64,000 nt of DNA from Achromobacter xylosoxidans (GTDB lineage Bacteria > Pseudomonadota > Gammaproteobacteria > Burkholderiales > Burkholderiaceae_B), in NCBI RefSeq assembly GCF_002192695.1, contig NZ_MTLG01000067.1:148603-212602 (forward strand). Reading direction: 5' to 3'. The translations under genes and the position numbers were made by a program. The notes below the pieces were generated by a model. That model was not told the DNA's origin and did no database searches. It worked only from the letters and a program-made list of their open reading frames with translations. Of the stretch, positions 1 to 9,322 are shown piece by piece; the first letter of the stretch is position 1; every line of letters begins with the position of its first letter.

Positions 1-358
1 CCTGAGCGACACCGACGAGCCCGACCTGTGGGTCAAGGACCTGACCGGCGCCGTCAAGCTCTGGATCGAAGTCGGCCAGCCGGAAGAACGCCGCATCCTG
101 CGCGCCTGCGGCCGCGCCGACGAAGTCATTGTCTATTGCTACGGCGGTTCCGCCAGCAAGATCTGGTGGGACGGCGTCAAGAACAAGCTCGAGCGCACGC
201 GCAACCTCAAGGTCGTGAACCTGCCCTCGGACCAGACCCGGGCCCTGGCCCAGCTGGCCGAGCGCACCATGCGGCTGAACGCCAATATCTCCGATGGCGT
301 GGTGTATTTCTCGGCCGACAAGGGCGAGGTCAGCGTCGAGCCGGAAGCCTGGCGCTAG
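1..358 (+). CDS. yaeQ: YaeQ family protein, 3' part
   Basis: The open frame is already running at base 2 and ends at TAG 356-358, so only the last 118 residues are seen; the family is usually about 180 residues long. The visible part carries typical YaeQ stretches, DEPDLWVKDLTGAVKLWIEVG near its beginning and IVYCYGG and VYFSADKGEVSVEPE later. YaeQ proteins adopt a PD-(D/E)xK nuclease-like fold, but their cellular role is not established. The gene converges on the reverse-strand gene that begins its 3' end 13 bases downstream. Family assignment is confident; function is not. Confidence 0.88.
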   Translation, partial: LSDTDEPDLWVKDLTGAVKLWIEVGQPEERRILRACGRADEVIVYCYGGSASKIWWDGVKNKLERTRNLKVVNLPSDQTRALAQLAERTMRLNANISDGVVYFSADKGEVSVEPEAWR

Positions 359-371
359 GCCCGAGGCCGCC

Positions 372-1475
372 TCAACCGCAGGCGTCGGCGGCCTGATTCG
401 CGGGATCGGCGCAGGCGCGCCAGCGGGCCTCGTCCATCGCAGGCAGCAGCAGCACCCGGCTCATCAAGTCCGAATACCAGAAGATCCTGCCAGGCTTGTC
501 GCGCATGGCCTGCCAGACCCGCTCTTGCGCGTCCGTCGCGAGCCGCGCGCGGCCTTGCGCGTCGGTTACGCCTTGGACCAGGATGGTTTGCGTGTCCGGA
601 CTCCAGGACTGCATGTCCGTATCGTCCAGCGGCACCTCGTCGGCGATGCTCACGATGCGCCAGTCATTGCCCGGCACCTCGGTGGACAGCGTGCCCAATT
701 CTTCCCGGCGCACCGGATAAGGGCGGGAGTCGGCGGAGGCGTGCGCGACATCGGCATAGGACCTGGCGCCATCCCCGGGGGAGTGGCGGCGCAGATAGCG
801 CTGCTGCGGCTGGCCCTGGGCATCATAGGTCTGGACCTGGAAGGCGCCGCCCTGCGAGATGGTATCGATGGCGCGCAGCAGGCGGCCCGCGGCGTCGCGC
901 GCGTAGAACCGGCCGCCGGCCGGTTCCTGCTTGTCGTCGCAAGCCTCGTTGATGAAGGCGGTCAGCGCGCCGCGGGCGTCGCGTTTCAGGCAGGTCTGGC
1001 GGGTCGCCTCGTAGGCGGCGGGCCGGCGGACCGAGGTCTGCTCGTACTCGACCACCCGCGTCAGGGCGCCGGCGCCGTCGTACTCCAGCGTGTAACCGCC
1101 GGCCAGGAAGGGCGTGCCGCCGCGGCGGGGGATCTCATAGTGTTCCGCGCGGCACAGCCGGCCGTCGCCGTCGAAATACAGCCTCGCGGGCGCCTGTGAG
1201 GCGTCGTCCAGCCGATAAGCGGACCAATCGACCCTGTCCATCCAGGTGCGGGGCAGCGGATCGCCGGTTTCCTCGACCCATGCCGGCGTGTTGCGGGCGG
1301 CAATGCGCTCGCCCTGGCGGCCGAGCAGGACGCGGTCGCCGCCCAGGCCGACCGAGACGGGCACCGCCGCCAGCGCCACGGGCGCGGTGAAATCAACGGC
1401 AGCCGGCCCGCAGGCCGCCAGCGCGGGGCCGGCATGCGCGATGGCCGCCAGCAGCAAGACCAGTCGCTTATGCAT
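372..1475 (-). CDS. Secreted protein of unknown function with YD-like repeats
   Basis: This 367-residue protein begins with a clear Sec signal peptide (MHKRLVLLLAAIAHAGPALA, then a Cys), so it is probably periplasmic or secreted; the Cys is not in a convincing lipobox. The body contains repeated YxxDGxG/YDAxGQ-type strings (YFDGDGRLCR, LEYDGAGALTRV, YARDAAGRLLRA, YDAQGQPQQRY) resembling the short YD repeats of RHS-like proteins. Cys pairs and a C-terminal ACADPANQAADACG suggest disulfides. Its ATG overlaps the stop of the upstream reverse-strand gene by 8 bases, so the two are likely co-translated. No specific function can be assigned. Confidence 0.75.
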   Translation of the reverse strand: MHKRLVLLLAAIAHAGPALAACGPAAVDFTAPVALAAVPVSVGLGGDRVLLGRQGERIAARNTPAWVEETGDPLPRTWMDRVDWSAYRLDDASQAPARLYFDGDGRLCRAEHYEIPRRGGTPFLAGGYTLEYDGAGALTRVVEYEQTSVRRPAAYEATRQTCLKRDARGALTAFINEACDDKQEPAGGRFYARDAAGRLLRAIDTISQGGAFQVQTYDAQGQPQQRYLRRHSPGDGARSYADVAHASADSRPYPVRREELGTLSTEVPGNDWRIVSIADEVPLDDTDMQSWSPDTQTILVQGVTDAQGRARLATDAQERVWQAMRDKPGRIFWYSDLMSRVLLLPAMDEARWRACADPANQAADACG

Positions 1476-2109
1476 ATTGCAGCATGTCCATGAACTTCAG
1501 CAGATCCCAGAACTCCTTGGACACGCCGCCCAGCCGCAGCTTGCCGTCATTGTCCTCGAACAGCAGGAAGGGGTAGGCGTCGCGCTCCAGGGTGCCGGGA
1601 GCGGGCAGGCGGTAGGGCTTGAAGACGTCCGGGTTGTTGAAGAAAGGCTCCAACCGGCCGCCGCCGTCCACATGCATGTAACGCACGCGTAGTACTTGTT
1701 TCTGATACTTGGCCTGCGTTTCCGGGTAATCGCCGCCGTCGCCCGCCACCACGGCGTCGGCCAGGGCGGCCAGGAAGATGCGCTGGAAGCCGGCGTAGTG
1801 GATCTCGCCGCTGGTGGAGTCGCCGGGCGCCTCGATCAGCGTCTTGACCAACTGGGTGGCGCGGGATCCCGGGACGATGGTCTTCGCGAACAGGCTGTCG
1901 ATATCGGCCTTGGCCGGATCGGGCGACTGCCGCAGGCGCTGCAGGTCGGCGCGGAAGTCCTCCAGCCATTGCCGGTAGCGGGCGTTCTCCGCCTGGCGGT
2001 CGAATGCCTGGGCCTGGGCCACGCCGCCAGGGAGGGTGATCAGGAAGGCCAGCAGCAGGAGCCAGGCACGTTGCAGCCAGCCCGAGGGCACGCGGATAGG
2101 GTGTTCCAT
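1468..2109 (-). CDS. Secreted or membrane-anchored protein of unknown function
   Basis: The 213-residue product starts with a hydrophobic N-terminal segment (WLLLLAFLITLPGGVAQAQA) that reads as a cleavable signal peptide ending near AQA. The mature part is acidic/basic mixed with no motif I recognise; it includes a Gly-rich GDGGDYPETQ loop and an aromatic C terminus. It is the first gene of a two-gene reverse-strand unit, overlapping the following secreted protein by 8 bases. It is transcribed divergently from the diguanylate cyclase at 2227. The pair probably acts together outside the cytoplasm; nothing more is supported. Confidence 0.72.
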   Translation of the reverse strand: MEHPIRVPSGWLQRAWLLLLAFLITLPGGVAQAQAFDRQAENARYRQWLEDFRADLQRLRQSPDPAKADIDSLFAKTIVPGSRATQLVKTLIEAPGDSTSGEIHYAGFQRIFLAALADAVVAGDGGDYPETQAKYQKQVLRVRYMHVDGGGRLEPFFNNPDVFKPYRLPAPGTLERDAYPFLLFEDNDGKLRLGGVSKEFWDLLKFMDMLQYA

Positions 2110-2129
2110 AGGCCGGTGATCATATCGTT

Positions 2130-2197
2130 CAAAATGATGCTATTTTGGTGCAGAGCGTGACAAAATGTCAGACATGGCCACCGGCATGGCCATGTCT
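2130..2197. promoter_or_regulatory. Two inverted repeats in divergent intergenic region
   Basis: The gap between the secreted-protein pair and the GGDEF gene contains two dyads. The first is CAAAAT-6 nt-ATTTTG at 2130-2147 in an AT-rich patch. The second is a perfect AGACATGGCCA-6 nt-TGGCCATGTCT at 2170-2197, ending 29 bases before the GGDEF start codon. Either could be an operator; the second could also form an RNA hairpin in the leader. The dyads are seen directly; the function is inferred. Confidence 0.45.
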
Positions 2198-2226
2198 ATG
2201 AACCCAGTGTTGAATCAGGTCCAGAA

Positions 2227-3933
2227 ATGCCAGCAACAGGTGACGTTCCCCCTGCATGCGCGCCCGCCGGCGGCGCGGAAAATGTGCAAACCGGGCTCGA
2301 CGGTCCCCTGGACCGGCTCGCCCGCTTGGCCAGGCGGCATTTCGGCGTGGACATGGCGCTGGTGGCCTGCAGCGACGCAGACGGCGTCTGGCAGGCCCAG
2401 GCGGGCGCCTTGCCCGCAGCCAGCGCCGGCACGCTTCCTTTTTCCGTGGATTGCCCGCTGCGCGCCTCCGATGGCCGGCGGCTGGGCGCGTTCCGGTTGC
2501 TGCACGCCCAGCCCCGGGATTTCGGCGACGAGGACCTGGACGCGCTGCATGATTTCGCCGAACTGGCCGTCGCGGCCGTGGAAAAGCGCCAGGCCCTGGC
2601 GGCGGAACGGGCGGCGGAAGACGGCTGGCGCACCGAGGCGCGCAATCTGGGCATGGCGATCGCCGGCAGCGGCACGGGCATCTGGGACCGCAATGTCGTG
2701 ACCGGCGAGATCACGTATTCCCCGGGCTGGAAGGCCTTGCTGGGCTACACCGAAGCCGAAGTCACCAACCGCATCGAGGATTCCTACAAACGCCTGCATC
2801 CGGACGACGCCGACTATGTGCGCGCCGCCATGCAGGCGCATTTCGAAGGCAGGACCGAAAGCTACGAGGTCGAGCACCGCATCCTCTGCAAGGACGGCAG
2901 CTACAAGTGGATCTGCAGCCGCGGCAAGGTGGTCAGCCGCGACCCGCAGGGCCGGGCCTTGCGCATGATGGGCACCACCACCGACATCAGCGCCATGCGC
3001 GCCATGTCCGAGCGCCTGCGGCGCACGGCGGACCTGCTGGTCAACCTGACCGACGCCGTGCCCGGCATGGTGTTCCAGTGCGGCCAGCGGCCCGAGGGCG
3101 GGTCGCGCTTCCTGTACGTCAGCGCCGGCATCTGGGACATGTTTGAACTCACTCCATACGACGTCCGCACGAGTCCGTCGGCGATCGAGCAGCGCGTCCA
3201 TCCCGAGGACCTGGCCACCTATCACGCCTCGCTGCAGGCCGCGGCCGCGGCCCAGACGCCCTGGCACCTGGAGTTCCGCGTGTGCCTGCCGCAGCAGGGC
3301 CTGCGCTGGCGCCAGGGCGACGCCAGCCCGCGCAAGGGGCCGGACGGCTCGGTGGTCTGGCATGGCTTCGTGACCGACATCACCGATCGCAAGCGCGCCG
3401 ACTTCGAACTGCGCGAACTTGCCGCCACCGACGCCCTGACCACCTTGCCGAACCGCCGCCATTTCATGTCGCGCATCGCGGCGGAGCTGGCCCGCATCAA
3501 GCGGCAGGGCAGCGACTGCGCCGCCGTGCTGATGTGCGACCTGGACCACTTCAAGCGCATCAACGACACTTGGGGCCATGCGATTGGCGATGGCGTGCTG
3601 CAGCATTTCGCCAATACGCTGCGGGCGCAGCTGCGGGCGGTCGACCTGGTGGGGCGCATCGGCGGCGAGGAATTCGCCGTGGTGCTGCCGGACACCGACA
3701 TCGAGCGCGCGCACGCCTTCGCCACGCGGGTGCAGCAGCGCATCGCGGCCGCGCCGTTTTCGCTGGGCGACGACCGGCACATTCCGCTGACGGTCAGCAT
3801 CGGCATCTCCACCATGCACACGCTGGACGCCGACGCCGAGCTGGCGCTCAGCCGCAGCGACCGCGCGCTCTACCACGCCAAGCAGCGCGGGCGTAACCGC
3901 ATCGAGTCAGCGCCCTCAGTGTTTTCCCGATAG
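2227..3933 (+). CDS. Diguanylate cyclase with GAF-like, PAS, PAS and GGDEF domains
   Basis: The 568-residue protein makes cyclic di-GMP from two GTP. In order it has a GAF-like N-terminal region (about 30-125), two PAS folds (about 138-260 and 270-395, each ending in a TTTDISAM/VTDITDRK PAC-type motif) and a GGDEF domain (about 400-560). The active-site signature is GGEEF at residues 479-483. An RxxD product-inhibition site (RAVD, 470-473) sits exactly five residues before it, so the cyclase should be active and feedback-inhibited. No transmembrane segment or EAL domain is present, which suggests a soluble sensor. ATG 2227 is preceded by AGG; its leader contains an 11-bp dyad. Confidence 0.92.
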   Translation: MPATGDVPPACAPAGGAENVQTGLDGPLDRLARLARRHFGVDMALVACSDADGVWQAQAGALPAASAGTLPFSVDCPLRASDGRRLGAFRLLHAQPRDFGDEDLDALHDFAELAVAAVEKRQALAAERAAEDGWRTEARNLGMAIAGSGTGIWDRNVVTGEITYSPGWKALLGYTEAEVTNRIEDSYKRLHPDDADYVRAAMQAHFEGRTESYEVEHRILCKDGSYKWICSRGKVVSRDPQGRALRMMGTTTDISAMRAMSERLRRTADLLVNLTDAVPGMVFQCGQRPEGGSRFLYVSAGIWDMFELTPYDVRTSPSAIEQRVHPEDLATYHASLQAAAAAQTPWHLEFRVCLPQQGLRWRQGDASPRKGPDGSVVWHGFVTDITDRKRADFELRELAATDALTTLPNRRHFMSRIAAELARIKRQGSDCAAVLMCDLDHFKRINDTWGHAIGDGVLQHFANTLRAQLRAVDLVGRIGGEEFAVVLPDTDIERAHAFATRVQQRIAAAPFSLGDDRHIPLTVSIGISTMHTLDADAELALSRSDRALYHAKQRGRNRIESAPSVFSR

Positions 3934-3959
3934 AACAACCGGCATAGGCATTTGTTCCA

Positions 3960-3988
3960 TTGACGGTACATTAGGACACCCATAGAGT
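3960..3988 (+). promoter_or_regulatory. Predicted sigma-70 promoter of the 14-kb operon
   Basis: TTGACG at 3960-3965, a 17-base spacer and TAGAGT at 3983-3988 form a plausible housekeeping promoter just upstream of the GntR gene. The -10 box abuts the GTTCCC...GGGAAC dyad, so a bound repressor could block RNA polymerase. Transcription start would fall near 3995, making the first gene's message almost leaderless. Confidence 0.55.
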
Positions 3989-4003
3989 TCCCTTCATGGG
4001 AAC
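3987..4003. promoter_or_regulatory. Inverted repeat over the GntR start codon, possible operator
   Basis: GTTCCC-TTCAT-GGGAAC is a perfect 6-bp dyad with a 5-base centre. It overlaps both the predicted -10 region and the ATG (3996-3998) of the GntR gene. Regulators of this family bind short dyads and often repress themselves, so this is a candidate autoregulatory site. Confidence 0.4.
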
Positions 4004-4793
4004 CTCACTACCGCTGCCGAAGTACCACCAGATCTACCTCGTCCTGCGCGAGCAGGTGCAGGAGGGGCGTTTCGATCAGGACGGCGTACCCGGGGAGCAC
4101 GCGCTGGCCGACCAGTTCGACGTGGCCCGCATCACCATCCGCAAGGCCATGGAGATGCTGGTGGCCGACGGGCTGGTGTCGCGCCGGCCCGGCCTGGGCA
4201 CCTGGCCGCTGCGCGCGCCGGCGAATCCGGCCAGCGCGCCCAGGGCCAATCCGCCGCAGAAGGCGCATCTGACCGGCCTGCTGGAAAACATCGTCAACAT
4301 GGGCCTGCGCACCTCGGTGCGGGTGCTGGACAGCGCCCTGGTGTCGGCGCCGCCCGTGGTGGCCGAAGCGCTGGACCTCGCGCCCGGCGCGCCCGTGCAC
4401 AAGAGCCTGCGGGTGCGCAGCACCGAGGCCGGGCCGCTGTCCCACATCACCACCTACGTGCCGCAGGCAGTGGCCGACTTCACACGTGAAGACCTGGAGC
4501 GCGAACCCCTGCTGATGCTGCTGGAAGCGGCCGGCGTGGAGTTCGGCGGCGCCACCCAGACCATTTCGGCGCGGCTGGCCGATGCGCAGGTGGCGCGCCA
4601 CCTGGACGTGGCCGTGGGCTCGGCGTTGCTGGCCGTGACGCGCATCGTGCGCGACGTGAATGAGCGGCCGGTGCAGTTGCTGCAAGGTCTGTACCGCCCC
4701 GATCGCTATCAGTACCAGTTGCAGCTGTCACGCGTCGGCAGCATCGACGCCAAGGTCTGGGTCAGCGAAGAGCTGTCCGCCCAATTCCATTGA
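3996..4793 (+). CDS. GntR family transcriptional regulator, HutC/UTRA type
   Basis: The 265-residue protein has an N-terminal winged helix-turn-helix (about 8-75), including EHALADQFDVARITIRKAME and the wing LVSRRPGLGTW. A C-terminal UTRA ligand-binding domain (about 95-250) resembles that of HutC/FarR repressors. It is the first gene of a co-directional run through 17703, ending 17 bases before the binding-protein start, so it most likely senses an intermediate of the encoded pathway and controls the operon and itself. The ligand cannot be read from sequence. Confidence 0.9.
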   Translation: MGTSLPLPKYHQIYLVLREQVQEGRFDQDGVPGEHALADQFDVARITIRKAMEMLVADGLVSRRPGLGTWPLRAPANPASAPRANPPQKAHLTGLLENIVNMGLRTSVRVLDSALVSAPPVVAEALDLAPGAPVHKSLRVRSTEAGPLSHITTYVPQAVADFTREDLEREPLLMLLEAAGVEFGGATQTISARLADAQVARHLDVAVGSALLAVTRIVRDVNERPVQLLQGLYRPDRYQYQLQLSRVGSIDAKVWVSEELSAQFH

Positions 4794-4810
4794 ACCCCCG
4801 GAGATCGCCC

Positions 4811-6016
4811 ATGAATTCGCGCCGCACTTTCCTCTATCAATCCGCCGCCGCGGCCGCCCTGGTATCGGCGCCGTGGGTGGCCCGCGCCCAGGGCGCCAAG
4901 CCCGTGAAGGTCGGGATCCTGCATCCGGTGACCGGGGCGCTGGCCTATTCGGGCCAGCAATGCCGCCTGGGCGCCTTGCTGGCGATCGAGGACATCAACA
5001 AGGCCGGCGGCATCAAGTCGCTGGGCGGCGCGCCGCTTGAGGCCGTGCTGGGCGATGCGCAGTCGCGGCCCGAGGCGGGTTCGGCCGAGGTCGAGAAAAT
5101 GAACGAGGCGGGCGTGTCGGCCATCGTCGGCGCCTACGCCTCGGCGATCTGCCTGGCCACGACCCAGACCGCCGCCAAGTACAACCTGCCGCACGTGGTG
5201 GACGTGGGCGTGGCCGACCAGATCGTCGAACGCGGCCTGAAGAACACCTTCCGCTTCGGCCCGGGCTACCGCGCCTGTAGCGAACGCGCCATCACCGACC
5301 TGGCCGCGCTCAACGACGCGGCGGGCAAGCCCGCCAAGACCGTGATGATCGTGCACGAGGATTCGCTGTTCGGCACCGGCACCGCGGCGCTTTTGTCCAA
5401 GGCCCTGCCGCAGCATGGCTTCGAGGTCAAGGACGTGGTCAAGCACCCGAACCCGACTCGCGACTTCAACAACATCGTGCTGCGCATGAAGTCCCTCAAT
5501 CCGGACATCGTGATCCCGGCCAACTACTACAACGAATACGCCTTGCTGCTGCGCGCCATGAAGCAGCAGAAGGTGCAGCCCAAGGCGATCTACTCGGTGC
5601 TGGGCGGCGCGGCCTCCAGCTACAAGTTCCTGAAGGAATTCCCCGACATCGCCAACGGCATCCTCGATTGCAACCACTGGTTCAATCCCAAGGATGCGCG
5701 CGTGGCGCCGCTGAAGGCGCGCGTCGAGGAAAAGGGCGCTTACTTCAGCTACGAGGTCTTCATGACCTACACCTCGGTGCTGCTGCTGGCCGATGCGCTG
5801 GAGCGCGCCAAGTCGGCTGAGCGCGCCGCCATCATCGACGCGCTGGCCTCCAGCACCTTCTCCAACCACATCATGCCCTACGGTCCGACCAAGTTCGTGG
5901 ACGGCCAGAACACCGGCGCGCAGCCCTTGCTGACGCAGGTGATCGGCGGCGACATCAAGGTCGTCATCCCGGCCGACTATCGCCAGGCCGACGCCGTCTT
6001 CCCGCTGAAGGCCTGA
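4811..6016 (+). CDS. Branched-chain amino acid-type ABC transporter substrate-binding protein
   Basis: This periplasmic type-I binding protein (Peripla_BP_6/LivK class) delivers an unknown solute to the permeases encoded next. The start chosen is ATG 4811, preceded by CGGAG; an upstream in-frame TTG (4790) lacks a ribosome site and would put residues before the signal. The N terminus MNSRRTFLYQSAAAAALVSA has a twin-Arg-containing, hydrophobic signal ending near ARAQ, possibly Tat-dependent. Mature sequence opens with VKVGILHPVTGALAYSGQQ, typical of the family. 401 residues. Confidence 0.92.
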   Translation: MNSRRTFLYQSAAAAALVSAPWVARAQGAKPVKVGILHPVTGALAYSGQQCRLGALLAIEDINKAGGIKSLGGAPLEAVLGDAQSRPEAGSAEVEKMNEAGVSAIVGAYASAICLATTQTAAKYNLPHVVDVGVADQIVERGLKNTFRFGPGYRACSERAITDLAALNDAAGKPAKTVMIVHEDSLFGTGTAALLSKALPQHGFEVKDVVKHPNPTRDFNNIVLRMKSLNPDIVIPANYYNEYALLLRAMKQQKVQPKAIYSVLGGAASSYKFLKEFPDIANGILDCNHWFNPKDARVAPLKARVEEKGAYFSYEVFMTYTSVLLLADALERAKSAERAAIIDALASSTFSNHIMPYGPTKFVDGQNTGAQPLLTQVIGGDIKVVIPADYRQADAVFPLKA

Positions 6017-6018
6017 GC

Positions 6019-6891
6019 GTGCTCGATCCCGCCATCCTTTTTTCCTCGGTGCTCAACGGCCTGACCACGGGCGCGGTGTACGCGTTGATCGCCCTGGGCC
6101 TGACCTTGATCTACGGCGTGCTGCACATCATCAACTTCGCCCATGGCGCGGCGCTGATGGTGGCGCTGTACGCCGTGTACCTGCTGAAGGACCGCCTGGG
6201 CATCGATCCCTACGCCGCCTTGCCGCTGGTCGTGGCCGGCATGTTCGTGCTGGGCTACGCCCTGCAGCGCTACGTGATCAACCGCGCCAGCCACGGCAAG
6301 GACGAGAACATCCTGCTGGTGACGCTGGGCCTGGCCATCGTGCTGGAGAACCTGGCGCTGGTGTGGTTCAAGTCGGACACGCGCACCATCGACACCGCCT
6401 ACACGCTGTCCACGGTGGAGATCGGGCCGGCCATGATCGCCTTGCCCAAGGTCATCGCCTTCTGCGGCGCGCTGGCGGTGGCGGCGGTGCTGTTCTGGAT
6501 CATCCGCAGCACCGACCTGGGCCGGGCGATCCGCGCCGTGGCCAAGGAAAAGCAGGGCGCCAAGCTCATGGGCATCGACGTGGAAAAGGTCTATGCGCTG
6601 TCGTTCGGCATCGGCATGGCCTGCCTGGGCGCGGCGGCCTGCTTCCTGCTGCCGGCCTACTACGTCAATCCGCAGGTCGGCGGCGGTTTCGTGCTGGTGG
6701 CCTTCACCATCGTGGTGCTGGGCGGCATGGGCAGCTTCGTGGGCGCGCTGGTGGGCGGCCTGCTGATCGGCGTGGTGGAGTCCATCGGGGGCCTGTTCCT
6801 GGGCGACTCGCTGGGCCAGATGGGCATATTCGCGATCTTCATCGCGGTGCTGCTGTTTCGCCCGCAGGGGCTGTTCGGGGCGAGGGGCTGA
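6019..6891 (+). CDS. ABC transporter permease, LivH type
   Basis: The 290-residue inner-membrane protein has about eight hydrophobic spans and the LivH signature LTTGAVYALIALGLTLIYGV near the N terminus. The EAA-like cytoplasmic loop is present around AVAKEKQGAKLMGID. It starts with GTG at 6019, two bases after the binding-protein stop, and ends two bases before the next permease. It forms the translocation channel with the LivM-like partner. Confidence 0.93.
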   Translation: MLDPAILFSSVLNGLTTGAVYALIALGLTLIYGVLHIINFAHGAALMVALYAVYLLKDRLGIDPYAALPLVVAGMFVLGYALQRYVINRASHGKDENILLVTLGLAIVLENLALVWFKSDTRTIDTAYTLSTVEIGPAMIALPKVIAFCGALAVAAVLFWIIRSTDLGRAIRAVAKEKQGAKLMGIDVEKVYALSFGIGMACLGAAACFLLPAYYVNPQVGGGFVLVAFTIVVLGGMGSFVGALVGGLLIGVVESIGGLFLGDSLGQMGIFAIFIAVLLFRPQGLFGARG

Positions 6892-6893
6892 GC

Positions 6894-7857
6894 ATGGGCA
6901 AGGATCTTCTGACTATCGCGCTGTTCGGCGCGGCGCTGGCGGCCGCCGCCACGCTGACCGAATCGGGCGTGGCGCTGACGTTCGTCATGATGTCGCTGTA
7001 CGCGGCCCTGCTGTCGCAGGCCTGGAACATCCTGGGCGGCTACGGCGGCCAGCTGTCGTTCGGCCACGCGCTGTTCTTCGGCGTGGGCGCCTATGCCCAG
7101 GCGCTGGGGCAGCTCAACCTGGGCATCAATCCCTGGCTGGCCTTGCCCATGGCCATTGCGCTGGGCGCGCTGGTCGGGCTGGCGGTGGGCGGGCTGACGT
7201 TCCGCTATGGCCTGAAGGGTTCCTACTTCGCCCTGGTGACGCTGGCGTTTGCGGAGGTGTTCCGCATCCTGGCGCTGTCGGTGTCGTTCACCGGGGGCGG
7301 GGTGGGGCTGATGGTGCCGCTGCAGGAGGGCGCGGCCAACATGCAGTTCGGTTCGCGCCGCGGCTACATCTATCTTTTGCTGGGTTTCGTGCTGCTGGCG
7401 CTGGTCGTCACCGCATGGTTGCGCCATTCGCGCTTCGGCGCCTATCTGCAGGCCGTGCGCGACAACGAGGACGCGGCGCGCGCCATCGGCGTGAATCCGC
7501 TGCGGGTCAAGCTCGGCGGCATCGCGCTGTCGGCCGCCTTCATGAGCGCGGCGGGCGCCTTCTACGTGCAGGTGTTCCAGTACATCGATCCAGGCATCGC
7601 CTTCGGTTCGGCCGTGTCGGTGGAGGCGCTGGTCGGCGCCATCGTCGGCGGCCTGGGCACCTTGTGGGGACCGGTGCTGGGGGCGGTGACCCTGCATGCC
7701 CTGAGCGACCTGACGCGCAACCTGTTCGGCGAATTGCCGGGCATCAGCATGGTCATCTACGGCGTGGTGCTCATCGTGATCGTGATGTTCCTGCCCCGCG
7801 GCATCACCGGCAGCGGCCAGGCGCTGGGCCGGCTGTTCAGTGCCAAGGAGCGCGCCC

Positions 7858-7865
<8 letters not shown>
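6894..7865 (+). CDS. ABC transporter permease, LivM type
   Basis: The 323-residue membrane protein has the LivM hallmark LSQAWNILGGYGGQLSFGHA near residue 40 and the loop AVRDNEDAARAIGVNPLRVK. ATG 6894 immediately follows the livH-like stop and gives a protein of normal LivM size. It pairs with the preceding permease. Its end overlaps the start of the ATPase gene by 8 bases. Confidence 0.93.
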
Positions 7866-8609
<744 letters not shown>

Positions 8610-8613
<4 letters not shown>

Positions 8614-9320
8614 GCGCGCTGTTGGAAGTCCAGGGACTGCGCGCCGGCTACGGCCGCATGGAAGTGCTGCGCGGGGTCGACCTGCGGGTGGACCAGGGCG
8701 AGATCGTGGTGCTGCTGGGCAGCAACGGCGCCGGCAAGTCCACGCTGAACAACACGGTCTGCGGCCTGTGCCGGCCTTGGGGCGGCACGGTGCGCTTCGA
8801 GGGGCAGGACCTGACCGGCCGCCACTATCGCGACGTGGTCAAGGCCGGGCTGATCCAGGTGCCGGAAGGCCGGCGCGTGTTCCCCAACCTGAGCGTGCGC
8901 GAAAACCTGGAGCTGGGATCGTTCACGCGGGCGCGCGAGCGCCGCGCCGCCAACCTGGAGAAGGTGCTGCACATCTTCCCGCGCCTGCGCGAGCGCTTGG
9001 CGCAGCTGGCCGGCACCATGTCTGGCGGCGAGCAGCAGATGCTGGCCATTGGCCGCGGCCTGATGGCCGAGCCGCGCCTGCTGATCCTGGACGAGCCCTC
9101 GCTGGGCCTGTCGCCGCTGATGGTCGAGGAACTGTTCGGCTTGATCGCGCGCCTGCACGGCGAAGGGCTGGCGATCCTGCTGGTGGAGCAGAACGTGGGC
9201 CAGTCGCTGGAAATGGGGCAGCGCGCCTACGTGCTGGAAAACGGGGCGGTGCGCTATAGCGGCGCCTGTCCGGAACTGATGGCCAGCGACGACGTGCGCC
9301 GGGCCTATCTCGGGATGTAG
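8610..9320 (+). CDS. ABC transporter ATP-binding protein, LivF type
   Basis: The 236-residue ATPase shows Walker A GSNGAGKST, LivF-typical VPEGRRVFPNLSVRENL, signature MSGGEQQMLAIGRGLM and Walker B RLLILDEPSLGLSP. Its ATG overlaps the LivG-like stop by four bases (ATGA), indicating coupled translation. It completes a five-component importer with the four preceding genes. Confidence 0.93.
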
Positions 9321-9322
9321 CC

